The notes beneath the pieces were generated by a model. That model made no database searches. It was not told the DNA's origin and saw only the letters and a list, made by a program, of their open reading frames with translations. From Candidatus Latescibacterota bacterium (GTDB lineage Bacteria > Latescibacterota > UBA2968 > UBA8231): a DNA stretch of 35,860 nucleotides. This document shows positions 8,336 to 16,412 of the stretch, in pieces; positions within the stretch are counted from its first letter, which is position 1, and every line of letters starts with the position of its first letter. Both the position numbers and the translations under genes were made by a program. The DNA lies in NCBI GenBank assembly GCA_016187725.1, contig JACPJE010000287.1, positions 1 to 35,860 on the forward strand, in the 5' to 3' direction.

Positions 8336-10132
8336 ATGCGGGAAGAAGAGTACCGCGCCCAGGTCCACCAGCGGTCGGCGCAGCTCATCGACTACCTTGC
8401 CGGTCGCGGGGTGGGCGGCATGTGGGATGCCCACGCCATGCTGGCCCGCACGCCGCAGCCCGAACGCCTGAGCGAACTGGTGCGGCAGGGCTTGAGCCAG
8501 CGCACCGCCGACGCCGGGGCCCGGCTGATCGGCGGCCCCTTCCACGTCCTGCCCTGTATGATCCTGCTGCGCCGCTGGGAGGAAGAGCTCCCGGCCGAGG
8601 CCGTGGAGCACATCCGGGAATTCATGACCGAAGGGGTGATCCACCGGGGCAATACCGAGAACCACTGGCTGATGTACTACACTGGCAACCTGCTGGCCGC
8701 CGAGCGCTGGTCCACCGCGCCGGTACTGTGGAACGGCCTGACCCCGGCGGCGGTGCTCGCCGAGGCCAGGCGCTGGATCCTGGGTACCATTGAGCGCACC
8801 GCCAGGCTGGGCCATCACGAATACGACTCGCCCCAGTACCACATCGAGCACATGGTCTCCCTGCTCGCCCTGGCCGATCTGGCCGAGGACGCCAGGGTGC
8901 GCCGGCAGGCAGAACAGGCCCTGACCCTGCTGGTGGCCGACATGGCCCTCGAGTACTTCCACGGGGCCTGGGCCGGCGGTCACAGCCGCGAGGGCTACCG
9001 CCAGAACACCTGGACGCGGGTAGGTCCGGCCCAGATCCTGCAATACCTGTACTTCGGCGGCGAGGAGTTCGACCCGGCACACCACCTCCACGGCTTTGGC
9101 GTGTACGCCGCGGTCTCCAAGTACTGTCCTCCCGCCCTTTTCGCCGAGATGGCCTGGGACCGCTCCCGGCCGCAGGTGGTCAAGAAGACCCGGGCCCCGC
9201 GGACCATCTACCGGCACGTGGAGCGCGAGTCCGCCCCGGTGCGCAAGTACACCTACCTGAGCCCTTCCTTCGCCCTTGGCTCCACCCAACTGGGTCTGCC
9301 CGGCGCACCGGCTGGCCCCATCGACCTGGTCTCCTGGGACCTGAGCTGGAAAGGCCCCAAGCACCAGGCCAAGATCGTCTGCAACCACCCCTACCGCGGC
9401 GCGGGCCGCTTCAGCGCCTTCCTGGCCAGCCTGCCCCAGACCATCGGCCGGGCCATCGGCATGGACAAGCCGTACCTGCAGTGGCCGGACCGGCTCTTCG
9501 GCGCCTCGCCCTACGAGCAGATGATGCAGCACGAGGGCGCATTGGTGGTCCTCTATGACATCCCCGCCGACGATGAGGCGCCTTTCGTCAACCTCTATCT
9601 GCCCAAGGGCATCCCCTGGGTCGAGCAACAGGGCTGGCTCCTGGGCAACTGCGGAAGTTTCTACGTGGCCCTGCGCCCCCTGGGCGACTGTGACTGGCAG
9701 GAGATCCGCGAGTCGAACAACGCGGCTATCCTGGTCACCGAGGGGGATCTGATCGACGGCTGGCTCCTGCGCATTCAGGCGCTCCAGGCCGGACTGATCA
9801 TCGAGGCCGCTGAAGCCGCTGATACAGGCTCTTTCGCAGACTTCTGCACCCGCCGGGTCGAGGCCCATCTCGACCTGGGCGGCTGGCCCGACCAAGGCCT
9901 GGTGGAGTTCGACACCCTGACCGGGCACCGGCTGCGCCTGCAGTACGACGGGCCGCACCAGATGGACGGCCAGACCATCGACTACGAGGCGTACCCCCTC
10001 TACGAGGCCCCCGGAGTCAGCGCCCTCCCGGGCACCGGCCAGATGCGCTTTTGCCGAGGCGCCCAGGAGGTCAGGCTGGACTTCGGGATCGACCCCCAAC
10101 AGCCCATGATTCCCATGCGGGTAATCGGCTGA
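8336..10132 (+). CDS. Alpha/alpha-toroid-like protein with beta-rich C-terminal half (possible polysaccharide lyase-like)
   Basis: A 598-residue protein with no signal peptide. The start at 8336 follows GGAGGAG at 9 nt. Residues ~1-330 are helical with paired-helix repeats and carry 'NTENHWLMYYTGNLL' and 'GHHEYDSPQYHIEHMVSL', an arrangement of Asn/His/Tyr residues seen in alpha/alpha-toroid polysaccharide lyases and heparinase-like proteins. Residues ~340-598 are beta-rich, as expected for the sandwich that follows such toroids, with 'NCGSFYVALRPLGDCDW' and 'GWLLRIQA' strands. I do not recognise a named family with certainty and assign no reaction. It sits between nitrile hydratase beta and alpha genes, spaced 2 bp from the propeller gene and 12 bp from alpha, so it is part of the same transcript. 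The lack of an export signal argues against an extracellular lyase. Confidence 0.6.
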   Translation: MREEEYRAQVHQRSAQLIDYLAGRGVGGMWDAHAMLARTPQPERLSELVRQGLSQRTADAGARLIGGPFHVLPCMILLRRWEEELPAEAVEHIREFMTEGVIHRGNTENHWLMYYTGNLLAAERWSTAPVLWNGLTPAAVLAEARRWILGTIERTARLGHHEYDSPQYHIEHMVSLLALADLAEDARVRRQAEQALTLLVADMALEYFHGAWAGGHSREGYRQNTWTRVGPAQILQYLYFGGEEFDPAHHLHGFGVYAAVSKYCPPALFAEMAWDRSRPQVVKKTRAPRTIYRHVERESAPVRKYTYLSPSFALGSTQLGLPGAPAGPIDLVSWDLSWKGPKHQAKIVCNHPYRGAGRFSAFLASLPQTIGRAIGMDKPYLQWPDRLFGASPYEQMMQHEGALVVLYDIPADDEAPFVNLYLPKGIPWVEQQGWLLGNCGSFYVALRPLGDCDWQEIRESNNAAILVTEGDLIDGWLLRIQALQAGLIIEAAEAADTGSFADFCTRRVEAHLDLGGWPDQGLVEFDTLTGHRLRLQYDGPHQMDGQTIDYEAYPLYEAPGVSALPGTGQMRFCRGAQEVRLDFGIDPQQPMIPMRVIG

Positions 10133-10144
10133 GAGGACTAAAAG

Positions 10145-10759
10145 ATGAGCCACCATGACCATCATCACGACCACGGTCACGACCGCGAGTCCCCCGCTGC
10201 CCTGCGCACCCGGGCCCTCGAATCCCTGCTGGTCGAGAAGGGCCTGCTCAGCACCGACACCATCGACGCGGTGGTGCGCGCCTACGAGGAAGATATCGGC
10301 CCGCTCAACGGGGCCAAGGTCGTGGCTCGGGCCTGGATTGACCCCCAATACAAAAAACACCTGCTGGAGGACGGCACCGCCGCCATCGCCGCGTTGGGCT
10401 TCAGCGGCCGGCAGGGCGCCCAGATGGTGGTGCTGAAAAACACCCCTCAGGTACACAACGTGGTGGTGTGTACCCTGTGCTCCTGCTACCCCTGGCCGGT
10501 GCTGGGTCTGCCACCGGCCTGGTACAAGTCCTACGCGTACCGCTCGCGGGTGGTCCGCGAACCGCGCGTTGTGCTGCGGGAATTCGGCCTCGAATTGCCG
10601 GCCGAGGTGGAGGTGCGGGTATGGGACAGCAACTCCGAGGTGCGCTACATGGTCCTGCCCGAGCGCCCGGCTGGCACCGAGGGTCTGGACGAAAGCGCCC
10701 TGGCCGCCCTGGTCACCCGCGACGCCATGATCGGCGTGGCCAGGGTACAGGGGCCGTGA
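10145..10759 (+). CDS. nthA: Nitrile hydratase subunit alpha, cobalt type
   Basis: A 204-residue catalytic subunit. The metal claw 'VCTLCSC' is at residues 108-114 (Cys109, Cys112, Cys114). Threonine in C-T-L-C marks the cobalt type; iron enzymes have serine there. Family features follow: '[15 protein letters not shown]', '[21 protein letters not shown]' and '[21 protein letters not shown]'. Two of the cysteines are oxidised to sulfinic and sulfenic acids in known enzymes. Unusual here is the N-terminus, with seven His among residues 3-12 ([11 protein letters not shown]), a likely metal-binding tail absent from the alpha chains I know. Thiocyanate hydrolase gamma also has CTLCSC, but the partner beta and activator genes fit nitrile hydratase. 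The stop is one base before the activator ATG. Confidence 0.93.
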   Translation: MSHHDHHHDHGHDRESPAALRTRALESLLVEKGLLSTDTIDAVVRAYEEDIGPLNGAKVVARAWIDPQYKKHLLEDGTAAIAALGFSGRQGAQMVVLKNTPQVHNVVVCTLCSCYPWPVLGLPPAWYKSYAYRSRVVREPRVVLREFGLELPAEVEVRVWDSNSEVRYMVLPERPAGTEGLDESALAALVTRDAMIGVARVQGP

Positions 10760-10760
10760 A

Positions 10761-11081
10761 ATGAGCGGCGCTCGGGAAACCCGCCTCGACGACCTGGACC
10801 TGCCCCGCCAGAACGGCGAACTGCTCTTCGCCGCTCCCTGGGAGGCCCGGGCCTTTGGCCTGGCCGTGGCCCTCAGCGAACGGGGAGTCTATGTGTGGAA
10901 GGAATTCAGCCAGGCCCTGGCCGCGCAGACCGCTGCCCAGCCCCCGGGCGAGCCGGAGCATTACTACGAGCGTTGGCTCGAATCCCTGGAACACCTGGCC
11001 CTGGAGAAGGGGCTGGTCCACCCCGAAGAACTAGCCACCCGCATGGCCGAACTAGAAGCCCAGGACGACCATCCGCACTAG
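10761..11081 (+). CDS. Nitrile hydratase accessory (activator) protein
   Basis: A 106-residue protein of the nitrile hydratase accessory family, which resembles the N-terminal part of the beta subunit. Signatures are 'PRQNGELLFAAPWEARAFGLAVALSE' (split here: PRQNGELLFAAPWEAR, then AFGLAVALSE), 'WKEFSQAL' and 'YYERWLESLEHLALEKGLV'. In cobalt systems this chaperone carries an alpha subunit and swaps it, metal-loaded, into the alpha-beta enzyme. The C-terminus ends 'DDHPH', possibly metal-binding. It is the last gene of the plus-strand operon: its ATG is one base after the alpha stop, and it converges on the DAHP synthase gene with only 2 bp between stops. No terminator hairpin is visible in that gap. 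Confidence 0.85.
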   Translation: MSGARETRLDDLDLPRQNGELLFAAPWEARAFGLAVALSERGVYVWKEFSQALAAQTAAQPPGEPEHYYERWLESLEHLALEKGLVHPEELATRMAELEAQDDHPH

Positions 11082-11083
11082 CC

Positions 11084-12142
11084 TTATTTCTTCCGCCGGC
11101 TCCGGACCGCCAGCGCCAACTCCTCCAGCACCGGCACGGTCATTTCCCACGAGATACAGGCGTCGGTGATGCTCTGCCCGTAGGCCAGGGGCCGGCCCGC
11201 GACCTGGTCCTGCCGCCCTTCCTTCAGGTGGCTCTCGATCATCACCCCGCACACCTCAGTGGCCCCGGAAGCCACCTGCTCGGCGATGCTGCGGGCCACC
11301 AGGGGCTGACGCGCGTAGTCCTTGTCGCTGTTGCCGTGGCTGCAGTCGATCATCAGCCGGTGCAGCAGGCCGGCCTGCTGCAGGGACTGGGACACGGAAC
11401 GGACCGTCTGAAGGTCGAAGTTGGGGCCGCCCTTGCCGCCCCGCAGGATCACGTGGCAGCAGTCGTTGCCGGTGGTGGCCACGATGGCGGCGATACCCTG
11501 CTTGGTCACCGAGAGGAAATGGTGGGGATGGCGGGCCGCCTTCACCGCGTCGATGGCCACCTGCACGTTGCCGTCGGTGCCGTTCTTGAAGCCCACGGGC
11601 ATGGACAGCCCCGAGGCGAGTTCGCGGTGCACCTGGCTCTCGGTGGTGCGCGCACCGATGGCCCCCCACGAGACCAGGTCGGCGATGAACTGCGGGGTGA
11701 TGGTGTCGAGGAATTCGGCGCCGGCGGGCAGGCCGCGCTCGGCCAGGTCCAGGAGCAGGCCCCGCCCCAGGCGCAGCCCCTGGTTGATGGCGAAACTGCC
11801 GTCTAAGCGGGGGTCGTTGATCAGGCCCTTCCACCCCACGGTGGTGCGCGGTTTCTCAAAGTAGACCCGCATGAAGAGCAGCAGGTCCTCGCCCAGGCGC
11901 GCGGCGCAGGTCTGCAGTCGCTCCCCGTACTCCAGGGCGGCCGCCGGATCGTGGATGGAACAGGGCCCCACCACCACCAGCAGGCGCGGATCCTCTCCCC
12001 TGAGAATGGCTGCCGCCTGGGGGCGGGCCTGGGCCACTGTGCCGGAAGCCCTTTCGCTGAGGGGCAGTTCCTCCATCAGGATGGCCGGAGGCAGGAGCGG
12101 CTTCAGCCCGGCGATGCGCAGGTCGTCGGTGTTCTGGAACAT
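11084..12142 (-). CDS. aroG: 3-deoxy-7-phosphoheptulonate synthase, class I (AroF/G/H type)
   Basis: A 352-residue enzyme, the usual length. It condenses phosphoenolpyruvate with erythrose-4-phosphate at the entry to the shikimate pathway. Seen: 'VVGPCSIHDP' (active-site GPCSIHD), 'RVYFEKPRTTVGWKGLIND' (split: RVYFEKPRTT, VGWKGLIND), 'GARTTESQVHRELASGLS', 'GFKNGTDGN', 'RGGKGGPNF' and 'DCSHGNSDKDY'. The metal-binding Cys, His and Glu positions are all present. I take the ATG at 12142; a GTG three bases earlier is also open. It starts 4 bp after the stop of the upstream amidohydrolase, so the two are probably co-transcribed. Which aromatic amino acid inhibits it cannot be read from the sequence, so the gene symbol is for the family. 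Confidence 0.93.
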   Translation of the reverse strand: MFQNTDDLRIAGLKPLLPPAILMEELPLSERASGTVAQARPQAAAILRGEDPRLLVVVGPCSIHDPAAALEYGERLQTCAARLGEDLLLFMRVYFEKPRTTVGWKGLINDPRLDGSFAINQGLRLGRGLLLDLAERGLPAGAEFLDTITPQFIADLVSWGAIGARTTESQVHRELASGLSMPVGFKNGTDGNVQVAIDAVKAARHPHHFLSVTKQGIAAIVATTGNDCCHVILRGGKGGPNFDLQTVRSVSQSLQQAGLLHRLMIDCSHGNSDKDYARQPLVARSIAEQVASGATEVCGVMIESHLKEGRQDQVAGRPLAYGQSITDACISWEMTVPVLEELALAVRSRRKK

Positions 12143-12146
12143 CACT

Positions 12147-13367
12147 TCAGGTTTCCGGTTTCCAACCCAGCGCGGCGAAGTTCTTGCCGGTGAGGGCTCT
12201 GATCTGCCTGGCCCGCTGGCGCGCCTCCTCCAGTTCGGCGCGCAAGTCGTCTGGCCAGTAGACCTTGCCGGCCCGCATCGTCATCACCGGGTCGATGCGC
12301 AGCCGGCCCTGTTCGCGCTGGCCGTGCACGTCCACAAAGGAAAACTCTCCCTCGCGCACCACCAAGGCCGCCAGGTCTGCCACCCGGCCCACCTGCAGGC
12401 TGCCCAATTCCCCGCTGCGGCCGATGGCCGCGGCCGGGGCACTGGTGGTCTGCCGCACGATCTCCTCCAGTTCCACGCCCAGATTGAGCAGCTTGGAGCC
12501 GGTCTCGGGCAGGCTGAACACCGGGTCTTCAAGGCTGTGGGCGTGCCAGTCGGTGCTGATCGCGTCCGAGGCAAAGCCCTGGGCCAGAGCCTGCTTGGCC
12601 ACCTCGTAGCGGAAGCTGCCCCCCCCGTGGCCCAGGTCGAAGACCACCCCCCGGTCCCGGGCCTGACGCACCTGTTCCAGCACCTCGCCCTTCTCCCCGA
12701 GGATGCCGTCCCCGTTGCCCTGGTAGCAGTGCGTCACGATATCCCCCGACCGCAGCAGTTCGAGTATCCGGGGCAGGGGAACACCCGCGCCGATGTGGAC
12801 CATGATGGGGACCCCGGCTAGTTCGGCGGCCTTCACCGCCAGGCGCAGGGGCTCCACCCCATTGGGCCCCACCTGAAAAGCCCCCTGCCGCACCTTGACC
12901 CCCACGCACACCTCGCCCCAGTGGTGGATCACAAAGGCGGTGCGCTCGGGATCGGCGTAGCGCAGGTCCTCCATCTCGCCCAGGGGGCCATAGGTCAGGC
13001 CGATGCCGCTGATGTGCACAAAGGCCAGCATGCGGGTGCGTGCGCGCGCGGCGATGTAGTCGCGAAAGCCGATGAAGTTGGCCCATCCCGCAGAGCCGGC
13101 GTCCACGATGGTGGTCACCCCCGTGGCCAGGCACAGGGCGTCGGCCTGGATGCCCCAGGTGGTGGCCCCGGGGTAGATGTGGGCGTGGATATCGATCCAG
13201 CCGGACGTGAGGATCAGGCCGCTCAGGTCGATGCGCTCCCGGGCCGGTCCCTCGATGCGAGGTTCCACCGCCGCGATTTTCCCCTGGGCGATGGCCACCT
13301 CCCGCACTTCATTGATGCCCTGCGCCGGGTCGATGACCGTGGCCCCTGAGAGGATCAGATCGTACAT
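12147..13367 (-). CDS. Amidohydrolase / dihydroorotase-like metallohydrolase
   Basis: A 406-residue cytosolic metal-dependent hydrolase. It starts as the family does, with 'MYDLILSGATVIDPAQGINEVREVAI' (split: MYDLILSGATVIDPAQG, INEVREVAI) and a small N-terminal beta domain. The first metal ligands are in 'GWIDIHAHIYPG' (H-x-H), a later His in 'IMVHIGAG', then 'VTHCYQGN' and 'DLGHGGGSF', and the Asp of 'AISTDWHAHS'. It resembles the amidohydrolase/deacetylase group related to EF_0837 rather than true dihydroorotase. The substrate is unknown; an N-acyl or cyclic amide is likely. An amide-hydrolysing enzyme near an amide-producing nitrile hydratase is suggestive, but it is on the other strand in a different transcript. 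AGGGG precedes the chosen ATG; a GTG four codons upstream (13379) is an alternative. Confidence 0.82.
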   Translation of the reverse strand: MYDLILSGATVIDPAQGINEVREVAIAQGKIAAVEPRIEGPARERIDLSGLILTSGWIDIHAHIYPGATTWGIQADALCLATGVTTIVDAGSAGWANFIGFRDYIAARARTRMLAFVHISGIGLTYGPLGEMEDLRYADPERTAFVIHHWGEVCVGVKVRQGAFQVGPNGVEPLRLAVKAAELAGVPIMVHIGAGVPLPRILELLRSGDIVTHCYQGNGDGILGEKGEVLEQVRQARDRGVVFDLGHGGGSFRYEVAKQALAQGFASDAISTDWHAHSLEDPVFSLPETGSKLLNLGVELEEIVRQTTSAPAAAIGRSGELGSLQVGRVADLAALVVREGEFSFVDVHGQREQGRLRIDPVMTMRAGKVYWPDDLRAELEEARQRARQIRALTGKNFAALGWKPET

Positions 13368-13419
13368 GCTGCCCCTCACTTGACGTGTACCTGCACGGAC
13401 CTGTTATTTGTTTCCCTTT

Positions 13420-13448
13420 GTAGGGGCAGGTTTCAAACCTGCCCCTAC
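13420..13448. repeat. Perfect 29-bp intergenic palindrome
   Basis: GTAGGGGCAGGTTT, a single C, then its exact reverse complement AAACCTGCCCCTAC. Fourteen paired bases lie in the short gap between two divergent genes (amidohydrolase and Ldh-type dehydrogenase). Palindromes of this GGGGCAGGTTTNAAACCTGCCCC type are scattered through many bacterial genomes as small repeats. Both neighbouring genes point away from it, so a terminator role is unlikely. It could be a REP-like element or an operator. Confidence 0.8.
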
Positions 13449-13504
13449 GCTATACCTACCCTACGCCTGTCGCACACCACAAATATAGGATATGAGACCG
13501 CATT

Positions 13505-14500
13505 ATGAACGTCCCTCCTGAGACCGGCATCCGCGTGCCCCCAGAGGAGTTGCGGACCCTGGTCGCCGCCCTGTTCGCGAAAGCCGGCACCTCGGCCGCC
13601 GACGCCGAATTGATCGCCCGCCTGCTGGTGCTCACCGACCTGCGCGGGGTCTTCAGCCACGGCACCCAACAGACCCACGGGTACGTCCGGATGATGCTGG
13701 AAGGCCGGGTCAATCCCCGGCCCGCGCTGCGCGTCGTCAGCCAGACCGGCACTACCCAGGTGTTGGACGGCGACGGAGGCATGGGACACTTCCCCTGTTA
13801 TCACGGCACCCAGTGGGCCATCGCCCAGGCCAAAGAACACGGGGTGGCGGCGCTGACCACCCGCAATCACTTCCATTTCGGGGCGGCCAGCAAGTATTCG
13901 CGCCTGGCCCTCGAGCACGATCTGATCTGTCTCACCATTTCCTCACACCGCTACTTCCCCAAACCCGAGTCCACGGTGTTGGGGGCCGGCGGCGGCTCGC
14001 CCATGAGCATCGCCATCCCTGCCGGTGAGCAACCGCCCCTGGTCCTGGACATGGGCGCCTACTTCCTGCCTTATTCCGAGGAACTCTTCCGCCAGTTTCC
14101 GGCCACCTTCTTCAAGGGCCTGGGTCTGGCCGCGCTCTTCCAAGCCCTGGGCGGCATCCTGGCCGGCATCTACAGACCCGAATTCCAGGCCCCCCTCTCC
14201 AAGTGGGAGTCGAACCAGGGCGCCTTCATCGCCCTCTTCGAGGTGAAGCGCTTCATGCCGGTGGACGAGTTCAAGAAGGAGATGGACCGCTACATCGGCG
14301 ACGCCCGCCGCATGAAACCCCTGCCCGGGTACGAGCGGGCCGAACTGCCCGGCGGCCTGGAGTGGCAGCGCCAGGAGGAGTACGCGCGCCAGGGCATCCC
14401 GGTCAGCCCCGAGCACCAGAAATCCCTCGAAGAAATCGCCGCGCAACTGGGAGTGGCCGCGCCTTTTGCCCGCTGCGCCCACACCCGCTTTGGCCCCTGA
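13505..14500 (+). CDS. Malate/L-lactate dehydrogenase family (Ldh2/YlbC-type) oxidoreductase
   Basis: A 331-residue NAD(P)-dependent enzyme unrelated to ordinary lactate dehydrogenase. Family marks: 'VLTDLRGVFSHGTQQTHGY' (the D.RG..SHG motif), 'VLDGDGGMGHFPCYHGTQWA', 'TTRNHFHFGAASKYSRLALEHDLI' (split: TTRNHFHFG, ASKYSRLALE), where the catalytic His is in the 'RNHFHFG' segment (usually R-x-S-x-H-x-G), and 'GGSPMSIAIPAG'. It ends in a helical tail. Members oxidise or reduce 2-hydroxy acids, ureidoglycolate or similar. It is followed after 9 bp by a D-isomer 2-hydroxyacid dehydrogenase, so the pair may interconvert the two configurations of a 2-hydroxy acid through the keto acid. That pairing is inference. 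Confidence 0.85.
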   Translation: MNVPPETGIRVPPEELRTLVAALFAKAGTSAADAELIARLLVLTDLRGVFSHGTQQTHGYVRMMLEGRVNPRPALRVVSQTGTTQVLDGDGGMGHFPCYHGTQWAIAQAKEHGVAALTTRNHFHFGAASKYSRLALEHDLICLTISSHRYFPKPESTVLGAGGGSPMSIAIPAGEQPPLVLDMGAYFLPYSEELFRQFPATFFKGLGLAALFQALGGILAGIYRPEFQAPLSKWESNQGAFIALFEVKRFMPVDEFKKEMDRYIGDARRMKPLPGYERAELPGGLEWQRQEEYARQGIPVSPEHQKSLEEIAAQLGVAAPFARCAHTRFGP

Positions 14501-14509
14501 GGAGAACGC

Positions 14510-15499
14510 ATGTCCAAACCCCGCGTCTTCACCCGTTGCGAGACCGAGTTCGCCAACACCCTCACCGCCCGCCAGTTGCTCGAAAAAGCCGGCTGCGAAC
14601 TGGTCTTCAGCCCACCCAACCCTGGCTGGCCGGAAGGCGAGACCCGCGACAGCCTCCCCGGGATCCACGCCCTTTTGGCCGGCGGCGAGCGTATCGACGC
14701 CCATACCCTCGAAAAGGCCGACCGGCTCAAGATCGTGGCCCGCAACGGGGTGGGGTTCGACCGGGTGGACCTGGATGAATGCACCGCGCGCGGGATCATG
14801 GTCACCAACACTCCAGGGGCCATGGCCGATGCGGTGGCTGACCTGGCCTTTGCCCTGCTGCTGGCCCTGGTGCGCCAGGTGGGGGCGGGCGACCGCCTCA
14901 TCAAGGAGGGCGGGTACGAGGTGGCCATGGGCGAGGACCTGGCCGCCATGGCCCTGGGGCTTTTGGGCTGCGGCCGCATCGGCACCGAGGTGGTGCGCCG
15001 CGCCCTGGGCTTCAAGATGCGGGTGCTGGTCTGCGATCCCTGGGTAGCCCCGGCGCGCTTGAAAGAAATAGGCGCGACCCCGGCCACGCTGGAGGAGTTG
15101 CTGGCCCAGGCCGATGCCCTCACCCTGCACACCCCGCTCACCCCCGAGAACCAGAACCTGGTAAATGCCCAGTTCCTGGGCCGCATGAAATGGGGCAGCT
15201 ACCTGATCAACACCGCGCGCGGGGGGCTGGTGGACGAGCTGGCCCTGATCGCCGCCCTCAAGAGCGGCCAGCTGGCCGGGGCTGGCCTGGATTGCCAGGC
15301 CAACGAGCCGCCCACCGGGGTCTCGCTGGAACTGGTGCGGATGAAAAAGGTGGTGGCCGCCCCCCACTCGGGGTCCAAGACCCTGGCGGCCCGCAAGCGC
15401 ATGGCCCTGATGGCCGCCCAATCCATCGTCGACTGCCTGGAAGGCCGCGTCCCCGAGCACCTGGTCAACAAAGAGGTGCTGGAGCGCCTCGGGAAGTGA
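14510..15499 (+). CDS. D-isomer-specific 2-hydroxyacid dehydrogenase (SerA-like)
   Basis: A 329-residue NAD-dependent enzyme. Residues 153-158 (GCGRIG) are the Rossmann glycine loop. The catalytic Arg is in 'INTARGGLVDE', the Glu in 'CQANEPP' and the His in 'AAPHSGSKT', completing the Arg-Glu-His set. 'RNGVGFDRVDLDECTARGI' and 'TNTPGAMADAVADLAFALLL' match the phosphoglycerate dehydrogenase branch, but there is no C-terminal ACT domain, so serine biosynthesis is not implied. The ATG has GAGGAG at about 8 nt and lies 9 bp after the Ldh-type gene, giving a two-gene operon. It ends 3 bp from the convergent Nudix gene. Confidence 0.88.
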   Translation: MSKPRVFTRCETEFANTLTARQLLEKAGCELVFSPPNPGWPEGETRDSLPGIHALLAGGERIDAHTLEKADRLKIVARNGVGFDRVDLDECTARGIMVTNTPGAMADAVADLAFALLLALVRQVGAGDRLIKEGGYEVAMGEDLAAMALGLLGCGRIGTEVVRRALGFKMRVLVCDPWVAPARLKEIGATPATLEELLAQADALTLHTPLTPENQNLVNAQFLGRMKWGSYLINTARGGLVDELALIAALKSGQLAGAGLDCQANEPPTGVSLELVRMKKVVAAPHSGSKTLAARKRMALMAAQSIVDCLEGRVPEHLVNKEVLERLGK

Positions 15500-15502
15500 G
15501 CC

Positions 15503-16273
15503 TCAGGCCGAATGCCCGTTCCTGGGCATGAAGAACTCGTACCGGGAAGGGTCAGTGTACCCTTCGATAGGGGTGGGCACGATGCCGGGGCTATTGAGAG
15601 CGGCCCGCACGATGCTCTTGTTGAAGGAGTGGACGTTGGCGTGGGCCAGATACTCCTCCACTGGCATCCACAGGCAGTGCTCGATCTCCTCCTCCTGCAT
15701 CGAGATCTCCGCGCTGAGGGGGTGCAGCCGGCACACGAAATAGATATCGGACTTGCCGTAGCGGTACCCGTGCCAGTGGCGGAAGCAGACCAGGGCGTCG
15801 AACTGGGTCTGCACCCCGGTCTCCTCCAACACCTCGCGGACCACCCCCTCCACCAGGTGTTCGCCCTCGTGCAGGGCGCCCCCGGGCAGCTTGAAGCGGG
15901 GCGGATTGCTGCTGGACTGGTGGTACTTCTCGCTGACCACCAGCAGTTCCTTCCGGTCGTTGAACACCACCCCGCCAGCGCCGATGTAATGCGAGGCGTG
16001 GCGCGGGACAAAGGCGCCCTCCTGTAGCCGGCAGGTGAGCATCAGGTAATCTTCGCCGCTGTGGTGGAAGGTGAATCCGGCTTCCGCGGCCACCGGGATG
16101 AGCCGCGCTTTGGCGATGGGAACCTCCAGCCACACCACCTTGATGCCCTGATCGCGCCACGCGCCCAGCGAGTGGTGGAGCTGGGAGGAGAAGGCCTCCG
16201 GATCGGGGTTGAGCGCCTCCGGCTTGACCACGGTGCCGCCGAAGGGATTGTCAGTCGATGCTATCAGTTCCAT
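15503..16273 (-). CDS. Nudix hydrolase with N-terminal NUDT6-like domain
   Basis: A 256-residue protein. The ATG at 16273 has AGGAAG at about 5 nt; the open frame extends to 16348 without a good site. The Nudix box runs over about residues 129-151: GGALHEGEHLVEGVVREV followed by LEETG, fitting G-x5-E-x7-R-E-U-x-E-E-x-G. Before it, residues ~20-90 ('LHHSLGAWRDQGIKVVWLEV', 'LIPVAAEAGFTFHHSGEDYL') match the pre-Nudix domain of NUDT6/plant Nudix proteins. These enzymes cleave nucleoside diphosphates linked to another group (NADH, ADP-ribose and the like). The exact substrate is not evident. It is a single gene convergent on the 2-hydroxyacid dehydrogenase. Confidence 0.88.
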   Translation of the reverse strand: MELIASTDNPFGGTVVKPEALNPDPEAFSSQLHHSLGAWRDQGIKVVWLEVPIAKARLIPVAAEAGFTFHHSGEDYLMLTCRLQEGAFVPRHASHYIGAGGVVFNDRKELLVVSEKYHQSSSNPPRFKLPGGALHEGEHLVEGVVREVLEETGVQTQFDALVCFRHWHGYRYGKSDIYFVCRLHPLSAEISMQEEEIEHCLWMPVEEYLAHANVHSFNKSIVRAALNSPGIVPTPIEGYTDPSRYEFFMPRNGHSA

Positions 16274-16412
16274 AGGCTTCCTGTGGTTTTGCGGGTACCC
16301 GGCATTCCAGAAATAGCAAAGTCGACGGCACGCGTCAAGGGCGGCCATATGGCACTGAAAGCCGATTTTCGGTATTTTCTAGACCCATCCAGCATCCAGA
16401 AAGGAGTCGCAC

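Noticed and set aside
8279-10456. A 725-codon open frame on the minus strand opposite the toroid-like gene
   Set aside because: Its composition (Gly/Val/Gln/His-rich, no motifs) is what high-GC coding DNA gives on the opposite strand; the plus strand has ribosome sites, family motifs and operon spacing. Similar shadows at 2394-4316, 13943-15460 and 22432-23709 were dropped for the same reason.
10145-10759. Thiocyanate hydrolase gamma subunit instead of nitrile hydratase alpha
   Set aside because: The claw sequence is shared, but the classical beta subunit start at 6736 and the accessory protein after alpha fit nitrile hydratase; thiocyanate hydrolase has separate short alpha and beta chains.
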